This document shows positions 57,036-64,000 of a stretch of 64,000 nt of DNA, piece by piece. The notes under the pieces are model-generated. The model saw only the letters and a list, made by a program, of their open reading frames with translations, was not told the DNA's origin and did no database searches. Numbering within the stretch: the stretch's first letter is position 1; each line of letters opens with the position of its first letter. The stretch comes from Gemmatimonadota bacterium (GTDB lineage Bacteria; Gemmatimonadota; Gemmatimonadetes; Palauibacterales; Palauibacteraceae): contig JAJDWE010000038.1 of NCBI GenBank assembly GCA_022825725.1, positions 16,376 through 80,375 on the forward strand, written 5' to 3'. Position numbers and translations under genes: made by a program.

Positions 57036-57763
57036 TGCCGTCCGGAGGCCCGGCAGCCGTCCGCGGCGTCGGCGCCGTCGTCGTCGCGGCAGGGCAGGGA
57101 CATCGCTTCGGCGCGTCGCGGCCCAAGCAGTTCGTCGACCTCTGCGGCATGCCGGTTCTCGCCTGGTCGCTGCGGACGCTCGTGAACCATCCCGACATCG
57201 ACCGGGTCGTGCTCGTGCTCTCGCCGTCGCGGGCCGCCTCGCCCCCGGCATGGCTCCCGGACGGGGTTCTCGTCGTGCCGGGCGGGGTGTTTCGGGCCGA
57301 TTCGGTGCGCGCCGGCGTCGACGCCCTGGCGGGGGAGGTCCAGACGGTGCTCGTGCACGATGGGGCGCGTCCGTTCGTGTCGGCCGCGCTCGTTTCCCGC
57401 GTCGTGGAAGGGGCTCGCGCGGGCCCGGTCGTGCCGGTGATCGCCGTGGAGGACACCGTGAAGCGCGTGGACGAGGGAGGCTGGATCGAGGGGACCGTGC
57501 CGCGCGAGCGGCTCCGGCGCGTGCAGACGCCACAGGGGTTTCCGGCCGAGGTTCTGAACCGCACCCACGCGGTCGACGATGCGGGCGCCTGGGAAGCGCA
57601 GGACGCCGCCGCCATGACGGACGACGCGCTGCTCTGCGAACGGCTCGGCATCGATGTTGCGACCGTGGAGGGAGATCCGGCGAACCTGAAGATCACGACG
57701 GCGGGCGACCTCTCGCTCGCGCGCGCCATGGTTCAGGCCGGGTTGATCGCCGCGGCGAACTAG
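57035..57763 (+). CDS. ispD: 2-C-methyl-D-erythritol 4-phosphate cytidylyltransferase
   Basis: Third step of the MEP isoprenoid pathway. The 242-residue protein has the nucleotide-binding VVVAAGQGHRFGASRPKQFVDLCGMPVL (about 14-41), VLVHDGARPFVS, the VEDTVKRV segment and TPQGFPAEVL, with ATVEGDPANLKITTAGDL at the end. It shares one base with the dnaB stop (TAATG). It supplies precursors used by the prenyl transferase encoded earlier in the window, so the MEP route is the likely isoprenoid pathway here. Confidence 0.95.
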   Translation: MPSGGPAAVRGVGAVVVAAGQGHRFGASRPKQFVDLCGMPVLAWSLRTLVNHPDIDRVVLVLSPSRAASPPAWLPDGVLVVPGGVFRADSVRAGVDALAGEVQTVLVHDGARPFVSAALVSRVVEGARAGPVVPVIAVEDTVKRVDEGGWIEGTVPRERLRRVQTPQGFPAEVLNRTHAVDDAGAWEAQDAAAMTDDALLCERLGIDVATVEGDPANLKITTAGDLSLARAMVQAGLIAAAN

Positions 57764-57819
57764 TGGGCACCAGTGTCGGGTCCTCGTTACTTCATGGAGA
57801 CGGCGGGAAGGGTATCGAC

Positions 57820-58512
57820 GTGGTGAAGTGGCGCGATTGGGTGGGCGCTTCGGGGACCGCCGAGCGCGGCCGGGCGCTCGCGACCGACGATGAAGCGTTC
57901 GACCGGGCGGTGGCGGCGCTCGACGCCGGGGGGGTCGTGGTTCACCCGACCTCGACGGTGTACGGGCTGGGTGGCCGGCCGCGGCCGGAGGTCGACGCGC
58001 GGATCGCCGCGATCAAGAGTCGGCCGCCGGGACCGCTGATCCGGCTCGCCGCGAGCCGCGATGCGCTCATCGAGGCGCTGCCCGGGGCCCGGTGGACGGA
58101 CGCCGCGCGCCGGCTCGCCGATGCCTTCTGGCCGGGACCGCTCACTCTGGTGCTGGAGGACGGCAGCGACACCGGCGTGGCCGTGCGCGTCGACCCTCAT
58201 CCGGTCGTGAGACGCCTCCTCGACCGCGCCGGCGGGCTGCTGACGTCCACCAGCCTGAACGTGACGGGGAGCCCCCCGGCGAGGACGGGCGGGGAGGTGC
58301 GCGCCGTCCTGTCGGGGATCGGGTCCGAGGTGGGAGCGGTGGGTTGGCTCGACGCGGGGGATCTGGCCGGCTCGATCCCGTCAACCCTCGTGCGCGTGAC
58401 GGAGGACGCCGTCGAGATACTACGGGAGGGCGCCGTGCCGGCGGCGGATGTCACCCGGGCCCTCACGCCGCATCCCCGATCTCCGCACCCTGTCGGAGAA
58501 TCGTCCCGATGA
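57820..58512 (+). CDS. tsaC: L-threonylcarbamoyladenylate synthase (TsaC/Sua5 YrdC domain)
   Basis: Makes the activated intermediate for the t6A modification of tRNAs reading ANN codons. The 230-residue protein is essentially one YrdC domain: VVVHPTSTVYGLGGRP, AIKSRPPGPLIRLAAS, FWPGPLTLVLE, VAVRVDPHPVVRRLLDRAGGLLTSTSLNVTGSPPA. It lacks the extra C-terminal Sua5 domain. GTG 57820 or 57823 is chosen with GGGAAGGG at 57805-57812 upstream; GTG 57763 is a longer option. Its stop overlaps the phosphatase gene by ATGA. Confidence 0.92.
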   Translation: MVKWRDWVGASGTAERGRALATDDEAFDRAVAALDAGGVVVHPTSTVYGLGGRPRPEVDARIAAIKSRPPGPLIRLAASRDALIEALPGARWTDAARRLADAFWPGPLTLVLEDGSDTGVAVRVDPHPVVRRLLDRAGGLLTSTSLNVTGSPPARTGGEVRAVLSGIGSEVGAVGWLDAGDLAGSIPSTLVRVTEDAVEILREGAVPAADVTRALTPHPRSPHPVGESSR

Positions 58513-58997
58513 ACCTCCTCTTCGTCTGCACCGGCAACATATGCCGCAGTCCGATGGCCGAGGTGATCGGGCGGGCGGAAGCCGGTGCGCGGGGGTGGGG
58601 GGAGGTCTCCTGCGCATCGGCGGGCACCTTCGCGTTTCCCGGCCAGCCGGCCTCGGGTCCCGGGATCGCGGTCGCCGCCGCGCACGGGCTCGACCTCGCG
58701 GAGCACCGTTCGCGTGAACTCTCGCTCGAACTGCTCGAATGGGCCGACGTGATCATCGGCATGGAGGCGTCGCACGCCCGAGCGGCGGCGCGCCTGGCTC
58801 CGGATGCGGCGGTCCACGTCATGACGGACTTCCTGCCCGCGGACCACGAGCGGAGCGCGGGCGGGGTCCCGGATCCCTACGGCGGCGATGTCGAGACGTA
58901 CGAGGCGACGCGCGCGTTGCTGACTCTGGCGATGCGGAGGCTCTTCGACGCGCTCGATGAAGACGAACGGGGAGGACGCGAAGGGGCCGGGTCGTGA
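58509..58997 (+). CDS. Low-molecular-weight protein phosphatase
   Basis: A 162-residue phosphatase with the P-loop CTGNICRS: nucleophile Cys7, Arg13, and general acid Asp in VPDPYGGD near 120. It follows tsaC, as the arginine phosphatase gene ywlE follows ywlC in Bacillus. YwlE has Thr11 at the specificity position; this protein has Ile11, the residue found in tyrosine phosphatases, so tyrosine specificity is more likely. Starts at ATG within the tsaC stop and overlaps aroE by GTGA. Confidence 0.9.
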   Translation: MNLLFVCTGNICRSPMAEVIGRAEAGARGWGEVSCASAGTFAFPGQPASGPGIAVAAAHGLDLAEHRSRELSLELLEWADVIIGMEASHARAAARLAPDAAVHVMTDFLPADHERSAGGVPDPYGGDVETYEATRALLTLAMRRLFDALDEDERGGREGAGS

Positions 58998-59935
58998 CCC
59001 TCCGCTTCGCGCTCCTCGGGGACCCCGTGAGGCACTCGATTTCACCCGCGATGCACCGTGCGGCCTTCGACGTCCTCCGGCTCGACGCGGAATACACCGC
59101 CCGAAGGACCGCTCCCGACGAGGTCGAACCCATCATGCGGGACGCGGATCTGGCGGGAGGGAACGTGACGCTCCCGCACAAACTGCGGGCGGCCGAGGTG
59201 CTCGCCCAGCCGAGCGCGGCGGTCCGTGCGACCGGGGCGTGCAACTGCTGGTGGCGGCGCCCGGATGGCGAACTCGCGGGCGACAACACGGACGTTGGCG
59301 GGCTCGACACGGCCCTTTCCCGCTTCGGCTTCCAGCCGCGGGGTGCGCGCGTGCTCGTCCTGGGCGCCGGGGGCGCGGCCCGAGCGGCGGTCCATGCGCT
59401 GCTCGAAGGCGGGGCGTCGTCCGTCGAGGTCCTCAACCGGACGCCCGCCCGGGCACGCCAACTGCGCGACCGGGCGCTCGCCCACGCGACCGAGGCCGCC
59501 CGCCCGCCCGAGGCCGCCCGCCCGCCCGAGGCCGCCCCCTCGCCCGAGGCCGACCACGTGGCCGAAGCCGTGCGCGTGGTCGCCGCGCCGCACGCCGGTG
59601 CGAGGTACGATCTCGTGCTGAATTCGACGAGTCTCGGGCTTGCTCCCGGCGATCCGCTCCCCCTCGATTTGGATCGAAGCGCAGTCGGCGCCCGGTTCGG
59701 CGCCGCCTTCGACATGGTGTACGCGGCGGGAGGGACAGCGTGGGTTCGACACGCGCGGGCGCTCGGCATCCGGGCCATGGGCGGACTCGACATGCTCGTG
59801 GGCCAGGCGGCGCTCTCGCTCGAGCGGTGGTTCCCCGGCCGCGCGGCCCCCTTCGAAGCGATGCGGGAGGCGGCCGTGGCGGAACTCGGGAGCCGGCCGG
59901 AGCCGGAACCCGGGGACGGATCGAGCGCTGCGTGA
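58994..59935 (+). CDS. aroE: Shikimate dehydrogenase with a repeat-expanded insertion
   Basis: NADP-dependent reduction of 3-dehydroshikimate in aromatic amino acid synthesis. The 313-residue protein has the substrate domain GDPVRHSISPAMHRAAF, catalytic Lys63 in NVTLPHK, GDNTDVGG with the catalytic Asp near 99, the NADP motif VLVLGAGGAARAAVHALLEGGA and NRTPARARQLR. About 20 residues (roughly 167-186, EAARPPEAARPPEAAPSPEA) come from a tandem DNA repeat, lengthening a surface loop after the NRT motif. The protein is longer than the usual 270-290 residues. Both ends overlap neighbours by 4 bases. Confidence 0.94.
   Translation: MTLRFALLGDPVRHSISPAMHRAAFDVLRLDAEYTARRTAPDEVEPIMRDADLAGGNVTLPHKLRAAEVLAQPSAAVRATGACNCWWRRPDGELAGDNTDVGGLDTALSRFGFQPRGARVLVLGAGGAARAAVHALLEGGASSVEVLNRTPARARQLRDRALAHATEAARPPEAARPPEAAPSPEADHVAEAVRVVAAPHAGARYDLVLNSTSLGLAPGDPLPLDLDRSAVGARFGAAFDMVYAAGGTAWVRHARALGIRAMGGLDMLVGQAALSLERWFPGRAAPFEAMREAAVAELGSRPEPEPGDGSSAA
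59492..59551 (+). repeat. In-frame 18-bp tandem repeat inside aroE
   Basis: Two identical 18-base units (59492-59509, 59510-59527: GAGGCCGCCCGCCCGCCC) are followed by a diverged third (59528-59545) and a 6-base partial unit. Because 18 is a multiple of 3, copy-number change would lengthen or shorten the loop by six residues without breaking the frame. Confidence 0.9.
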
Positions 59936-60744
59936 GGTCCGTGGCGTCGGCCGGCCGGCTCCGTCTCGTGGGCAGAGCGGCCGCCGCGGCTTTCGATGCG
60001 CTCGTGCCCGCGGCGTGCGTGGAGTGCCGCCGCGGCGTCGCTCCCGATGGCCCGCCGCTGTGCGCCCTCTGCCGGTCGCGACTCCCCCGGCTCGCGAGTC
60101 CCCGCTGCCCGCGCTGCGCTCAGCCGCTCGGCAACATCGCCGCGGCGGCCGGAGAAATTGTGCCGTGCGGCACGTGCGAGGAGTGGCCCGGCGTTCTGGT
60201 GGCGGCCGACGCGCCCTTCGTCTTCGAGGGATTGGCCGCCCGGACGGTGCACGCCCTGAAGTACGACCGCTGGCGCGCCCTCGCTCCGTGGATGGCCGCG
60301 CGCATGGTTCCCGCAGCCGAGGCGATGGCGTCGCGGATCGGCGAGGGCGACCCCTGGCTGATCCCGGTGCCGCTCACGCCCGCCCGGCAGCGGGAACGGG
60401 GATTCAACCAGGCCGCGGAGCTCGCCCGCGCGCTCGCCGACCGCGGCGTCGGGTCGCTGGGGCCCTTCCTCGATCGCCGGCCGGGCGGCGGTCGCCAGGC
60501 GGTCGTCCGGGGGGCTCTGCGCCGAGCGAACGTACAGGGCCGATTCCGGTTGCGCGCCGGCCTCCCGGACGAGCGCCGATGCGCCATGATCGTCGATGAC
60601 GTGCTCACCACCGGAGCCACTGCGATCGCCTGCGCCGAGACGCTGGCCGAGGCTGGATTCCGCAGCGTGGCCACCGTTAGTTTTGCGCGCACGTTGCGTC
60701 CCCTGGACGGGGACGAGTCGCCGACCGGGGCACTTCGCCCCTAG
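59932..60744 (+). CDS. comF: ComF family protein (zinc ribbon plus phosphoribosyltransferase domain)
   Basis: Family member of the DNA-uptake protein ComFC, whose precise role is unsettled. The 270-residue protein has an N-terminal cysteine set CVEC, CALC, CPRC and CGTC (about 27-80) able to bind zinc, and a PRTase domain with [38 protein letters not shown] and the PRPP-binding motif [15 protein letters not shown] near 222-236. GTG 59932 overlaps the aroE stop by GTGA. It is followed after 25 bases by gap with its own ribosome-binding site. Confidence 0.92.
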   Translation: MRSVASAGRLRLVGRAAAAAFDALVPAACVECRRGVAPDGPPLCALCRSRLPRLASPRCPRCAQPLGNIAAAAGEIVPCGTCEEWPGVLVAADAPFVFEGLAARTVHALKYDRWRALAPWMAARMVPAAEAMASRIGEGDPWLIPVPLTPARQRERGFNQAAELARALADRGVGSLGPFLDRRPGGGRQAVVRGALRRANVQGRFRLRAGLPDERRCAMIVDDVLTTGATAIACAETLAEAGFRSVATVSFARTLRPLDGDESPTGALRP

Positions 60745-60769
60745 CCAGTTTCTCCCGAGAGGAATCCGA

Positions 60770-61798
60770 ATGAGTGTGAGGGTTGCCATCAACGGTTTCG
60801 GCCGCATCGGCCGGAACATCCTCCGCGCCGCGCTTCAGGACCCGCGCGGGGATCTTGATTTCGTCGCGATAAACGACCTCACGGATGCGGCGACGCTCGC
60901 CCATCTGTTCAAGTACGACTCCGTGCACGGGCGCTTTCCCGGCGACGTTCGCGTGGACGGCGGGGAACTCGTCGTGGGAGAGGAACGCGTGCGCGTCTTC
61001 TCCGAGCGCGACCCGGCCGACCTCCCGTGGGCGGAACTCGATGTCGACATCGTGATCGAATCCACGGGCATCTTCCGCAAGCGGGAGGACGCGACCCGGC
61101 ACCTGCGGGCCGGCGCGAAGAAAGTCCTCATCTCCGCGCCCGGCATCGAGCCGGACATCACCCTCGTCCTCGGCGTGAACGCGGACGAATACGACCCGGC
61201 GAAGCACGACGTGATCTCGAACGCGAGCTGCACGACCAACTGCATCGCTCCGGTCGTGAAGGTTCTGCTGGATCGCTTCGGTTTCGAGCGCGGTCTGATG
61301 ACGACGGTCCACGCGTACACGAACGGGCAGCAGCTCCTTGATCTCCCGCACAAGGACCTCCGGCGCGCCCGCGCCGCGGCGGTCTCGATCATCCCCACGA
61401 CGACGGGTGCCGCGAAGGCCGTGGGTCTCGTGCTCCCGCAGGTGAAGGGGAAGCTCGACGGGATGGCGATGCGGGTCCCGACGCCGGACGTGTCGATCGT
61501 GGACCTCGTGGCCACCGTGTCGCGGGACACGTCGGCCGACGAGATCAACGCCGCCTTTCGCGAGGCGGCGGAGGGTCCGCTCGACGGCGTGCTCGAATAC
61601 ACCGAGGAACCGCTCGTATCCATCGACTTCACGGGACACCCGGCGAGCGCGATCGTCGACGCGCAATCGACGTCGGTCATGGACGGCACGCTCGTGAAGG
61701 TCATCTCGTGGTACGACAACGAGTGGGGGTACTCGAATCGCCTAGTGGACCTGGCGAGTTTCGTCGGAGAGCGTCTGCCCGCCGCCGTCGGGGCCTGA
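60770..61798 (+). CDS. gap: Glyceraldehyde-3-phosphate dehydrogenase
   Basis: NAD-dependent glycolytic enzyme. The 342-residue protein has the N-terminal [16 protein letters not shown], the active-site SNASCTTNC with Cys154, [38 protein letters not shown], and C-terminal [23 protein letters not shown] precedes ATG 60770 and an earlier in-frame ATG lies within comF. It begins the gap-pgk-tpiA-secG cluster. The FAINDL region reading VAINDLTD suggests NAD rather than NADP use, though this is not decisive. Confidence 0.97.
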   Translation: MSVRVAINGFGRIGRNILRAALQDPRGDLDFVAINDLTDAATLAHLFKYDSVHGRFPGDVRVDGGELVVGEERVRVFSERDPADLPWAELDVDIVIESTGIFRKREDATRHLRAGAKKVLISAPGIEPDITLVLGVNADEYDPAKHDVISNASCTTNCIAPVVKVLLDRFGFERGLMTTVHAYTNGQQLLDLPHKDLRRARAAAVSIIPTTTGAAKAVGLVLPQVKGKLDGMAMRVPTPDVSIVDLVATVSRDTSADEINAAFREAAEGPLDGVLEYTEEPLVSIDFTGHPASAIVDAQSTSVMDGTLVKVISWYDNEWGYSNRLVDLASFVGERLPAAVGA

Positions 61799-61819
61799 GC
61801 GGCCCGCTCCCGTTCCCTC

Positions 61820-63016
61820 GTGACCCGGACGCTGCGCGACCTCCCGGCCGGACTGGCCGGAAAGCGGGGGCTCGTGCGGGTGGACTACAACGTGCCGCTC
61901 GACGCCGGACAGGTCGCGGACGCGACGCGCATCGAAGCCTCGCTGCCGACGCTCCGGTGGTTGCTGCGGCGTGACGTCCGGCCGGTGCTGCTCTCGCACC
62001 TGGGCCGGCCGGGCGGGCAGCCGAACCCCGCGCTGTCGCTCGCGCCCGTGGCCTCCGCGCTCGCCGGCCTCCTCGACGCCGAAGTCCTCTTTTCCGCGCC
62101 GTGCGACGGCGAGGATGCGCTCCGCGCGAGCCGCGAACTGGGGGCCGGGCAGGTGCTCCTCGCGGAGAACACGCGTTTCCTGCCCGGGGAGACGGCGAAC
62201 GACGACGCCCTCGCCGGCCGGCTCTCCCGGCTCGGCGACTTCTTCGTCAACGACGCGTTCGGCACGCTGCACCGCGCGCACGCTTCGACGACGGGCGTGC
62301 CCGCGCTCCTGAGCCCTTCGGCGGCGGGGTTGCTCGTCGAGCGCGAACTCGAGGCGCTGGGCGCGCTCGACCGCCCGCGCCGCCCCTTCATTGTCGCCTT
62401 CGGGGGGGCCAAAATCGGCGATAAGATCGAACTCATGCGCCGCTTCACGGAACGCGCCGACCGGATCCTCGTGGGCGGCGCGATGGCGAACACGTTCCTC
62501 CGCGCGCAAGGCATCGAAACGGGACGCTCGCTCGTCGAGGACGAGGCGCTCGATCTCGCCCGGTCGATCCTGGCCGCCGGAGGGGAACGGATCCGGCTGC
62601 CGACGGACGTGATGGTCCTGGACCGGTCGGGCGGGGAGGGAGACCGCGTGGAGAGCATCGCGGTCGGCGCGATCGAGCCGGGGATGGCCGCCCTGGACAT
62701 CGGTCCCGAGTCCCGCGCCCGCTACGCCGAGGCGTTGGACGGGTGCGCCGCCTTCTTCTGGAACGGTCCCATGGGTCTGTTCGAGGATCCGCGGTTCGCG
62801 GCGGGCACCTTCGCCGTCGCCGAAGCCGCCGCGGAAGCGACGGCGGCCGGTGCGTTCACCGTCATCGGGGGCGGCGACTCCGCGGCCGCCGTTCGTCAGG
62901 CCGGGCTTCGCGACCGCGTATCGCACGTCTGCACCGGCGGCGGCGCGGCCCTCGAATACCTGTCGAGCGGGCGTCTGCCCGGACTCGACGTTCTCACCGA
63001 AAGGACACGTTCGTGA
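61820..63016 (+). CDS. pgk: Phosphoglycerate kinase
   Basis: Transfers phosphate from 1,3-bisphosphoglycerate to ADP. The 398-residue protein has the two-domain PGK layout: LVRVDYNVPLDAGQVADATRIEASLPTLRWLL, LLSHLGRPGG, LLAENTRFLPGE and FVNDAFGTLHRAHAST in the N-domain; FGGAKIGDKIELM, GGAMANTFL, FWNGPMGLFE and VIGGGDSAAAV in the C-domain. The usual VSDGI/LS hinge residues are conserved enough for activity. GTG 61820 has no clear Shine-Dalgarno. The stop overlaps tpiA by GTGA. Confidence 0.97.
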   Translation: MTRTLRDLPAGLAGKRGLVRVDYNVPLDAGQVADATRIEASLPTLRWLLRRDVRPVLLSHLGRPGGQPNPALSLAPVASALAGLLDAEVLFSAPCDGEDALRASRELGAGQVLLAENTRFLPGETANDDALAGRLSRLGDFFVNDAFGTLHRAHASTTGVPALLSPSAAGLLVERELEALGALDRPRRPFIVAFGGAKIGDKIELMRRFTERADRILVGGAMANTFLRAQGIETGRSLVEDEALDLARSILAAGGERIRLPTDVMVLDRSGGEGDRVESIAVGAIEPGMAALDIGPESRARYAEALDGCAAFFWNGPMGLFEDPRFAAGTFAVAEAAAEATAAGAFTVIGGGDSAAAVRQAGLRDRVSHVCTGGGAALEYLSSGRLPGLDVLTERTRS

Positions 63017-63789
63017 GTCACCCGCCGAGTCAGCCGCGCACCCCCGTGTTCGCCGCGAACTGGAAGATGTCCCACGGCCCCGCCGAGACCGGGGCGTTCG
63101 TGGAGCGGTTCACGGCCCACCACAGGCGCCGCAGCGACGCGACCGTGGTCATATTCCCCCCCGCCATCAGTCTGGCGGCCTTCGCCGCGGCGGCCTCGGG
63201 CCGCCTGGACCTCGAATTCGGCGTGCAGGACGTGCATACCGAACTCGAGGGCGCGCACACGAGCGGAATCTCGGCGGCCATGGTCCCGGCGACCGGCGCC
63301 ACCTGGGCGCTGGCGGGCCACTCGGAACGCCGGCGGGAGTTCGGCGATACCGATGCGGACGTGGGGCGCAAGCTCGTCCGCATCCTCGAGGCCGGGCTCC
63401 GTCCCGTCCTGTGCGTGGGCGAGACGCTCGAGGAACGGGAGTCCGGACGGCTCTCGACGGTCCTCGAGACCCAGATTCGGGAAGCGGTCCGCCCTCTCGA
63501 CCGCGAGGACCGAGCCCGCCTCGTCTACGCCTACGAGCCCGTGTGGGCGATCGGCACCGGACGCACGGCGAGCCCCGCCGACGCCGCGGAGGCCCACGCC
63601 ATCGTGCGAGAGCAGTTGGCGCGGACCGAAGGCTGCGATGCCGAGCGGGCGGCGATCCTCTACGGCGGGAGCGTCAAGCCGGCCAACATCGAGGCGCTCC
63701 TGGCGGCCCCCGGCGTGGATGGCGTGCTCGTGGGCGGCGCGAGCCTCGACCCCGACAGTTGGGCCGCGATCTGCGCGGCGGGCCGATAA
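63013..63789 (+). CDS. tpiA: Triosephosphate isomerase
   Basis: Interconverts DHAP and glyceraldehyde-3-phosphate. The 258-residue TIM barrel shows Lys18 in NWKM, His103 in AGHSERR and catalytic Glu175 in AYEPVWAIGTG, followed by loop 6 and the phosphate-binding YGGSVKP and GVLVGGASL. GTG 63013 starts in the pgk stop. It is followed by a 97-base gap and secG, a common arrangement. Confidence 0.97.
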   Translation: MSHPPSQPRTPVFAANWKMSHGPAETGAFVERFTAHHRRRSDATVVIFPPAISLAAFAAAASGRLDLEFGVQDVHTELEGAHTSGISAAMVPATGATWALAGHSERRREFGDTDADVGRKLVRILEAGLRPVLCVGETLEERESGRLSTVLETQIREAVRPLDREDRARLVYAYEPVWAIGTGRTASPADAAEAHAIVREQLARTEGCDAERAAILYGGSVKPANIEALLAAPGVDGVLVGGASLDPDSWAAICAAGR

Positions 63790-63886
63790 ATTGGGCCTCC
63801 GCCGGTCCCGCCCGGCGCGAATAACTGGCCCCGTGCCACCGGCCCCTCTACCTTAAACCGCCGATCCAACCAATAGCGGGTAGACG

Positions 63887-64000
63887 ATGTTCACGTTCCT
63901 GATCGTATTGATATCGCTGATCGCGCTCGTGCTGTGCGTGATGATCCTCCTCCAGTCCGCGAAGGGCGGCGGGCTCGCCGCGTCCTTCGGCGGCGCCTCG
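63887..64000 (+). CDS. secG: SecG preprotein translocase subunit (3' end outside window)
   Basis: The first 38 residues are visible: MFTFLIVLISLIALVLCVMI, then LLQSAKGGGLAASFGGAS. An N-terminal membrane helix followed by LLQxxKGGGLxxxFGG is the SecG hallmark. SecG aids SecYEG during protein export. The gene follows tpiA, as in many bacteria, and continues past the right edge. Confidence 0.92.
   Translation, partial: MFTFLIVLISLIALVLCVMILLQSAKGGGLAASFGGAS

Noticed and set aside
59492..59551. CRISPR-like repeat
   Set aside because: Units are contiguous without spacers and lie in frame within aroE.

Overview
The window is a dense, GC-rich bacterial chromosome segment. Frequent GTG and some TTG starts, many 4-base start/stop overlaps, exported Asp-box (BNR) proteins, TAT-exported enzymes, TolB-like membrane proteins and the order thrS-infC-rpmI-rplT-pheST-zapA-rny suggest a Gram-negative member of the Gemmatimonadota. 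That placement is inferred from gene content and style, not from a marker-gene tree. No phage, transposon, CRISPR array or pseudogene was found, and there is no gene-free stretch over 300 bases.

Layout. 1-1198: 3' part of an exported-type HExxH metallopeptidase. 1268-16540: a long co-directional housekeeping block covering translation (thrS, infC, rpmI, rplT, pheS, pheT), division and RNA decay (coiled-coil protein, zapA, a structured non-coding region that may be 6S RNA, rny), folate (folD), DNA repair (xseA, xseB, recN), isoprenoid (ispA) and NADP supply (nadK). 16576-31403: a more accessory region with an outer-membrane barrel, tRNA-Cys, a Ca2+/H+ antiporter, a small membrane protein, a TAT-exported amidase, a serine hydrolase, tRNA-Leu, a lambda-crystallin-type dehydrogenase, a very large Asp-box protein, a TolB-domain membrane protein, a TAT-exported PLP aminotransferase and an enoyl-CoA hydratase.

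31656-40825: a complete tripartite efflux operon (membrane-fusion protein, TolC-like channel and two different RND pumps). 40898-46552: a cyclophilin lipoprotein, an exported DmpA-type aminopeptidase, an ETF-quinone oxidoreductase lacking one expected iron-sulfur ligand, a flavoprotein and a PlsC acyltransferase. 46626-51765: two small proteins, citrate synthase, leucyl aminopeptidase and a TonB-receptor-like outer-membrane protein. 51797-64000: a second housekeeping block (yicC, gmk, rpoZ, coaBC, udg, dnaB, ispD, tsaC, low-molecular-weight phosphatase, aroE, comF), then the glycolytic set gap-pgk-tpiA leading into secG, which is cut by the window end.

Regulation visible in sequence. A multi-hairpin leader ending in a U-tract terminator lies directly before infC, with further elements between infC, rpmI and rplT, consistent with ribosomal-protein feedback. 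A second U-tract terminator lies between zapA and rny. Other gene ends carry GC-rich inverted repeats without U-tracts. The most useful leads are the zapA-rny RNA, the infC leader, the ETF-QO with a Cys-to-Thr change at a cluster ligand, the exported PLP aminotransferase, the dual-RND operon and the repeat-expanded aroE.
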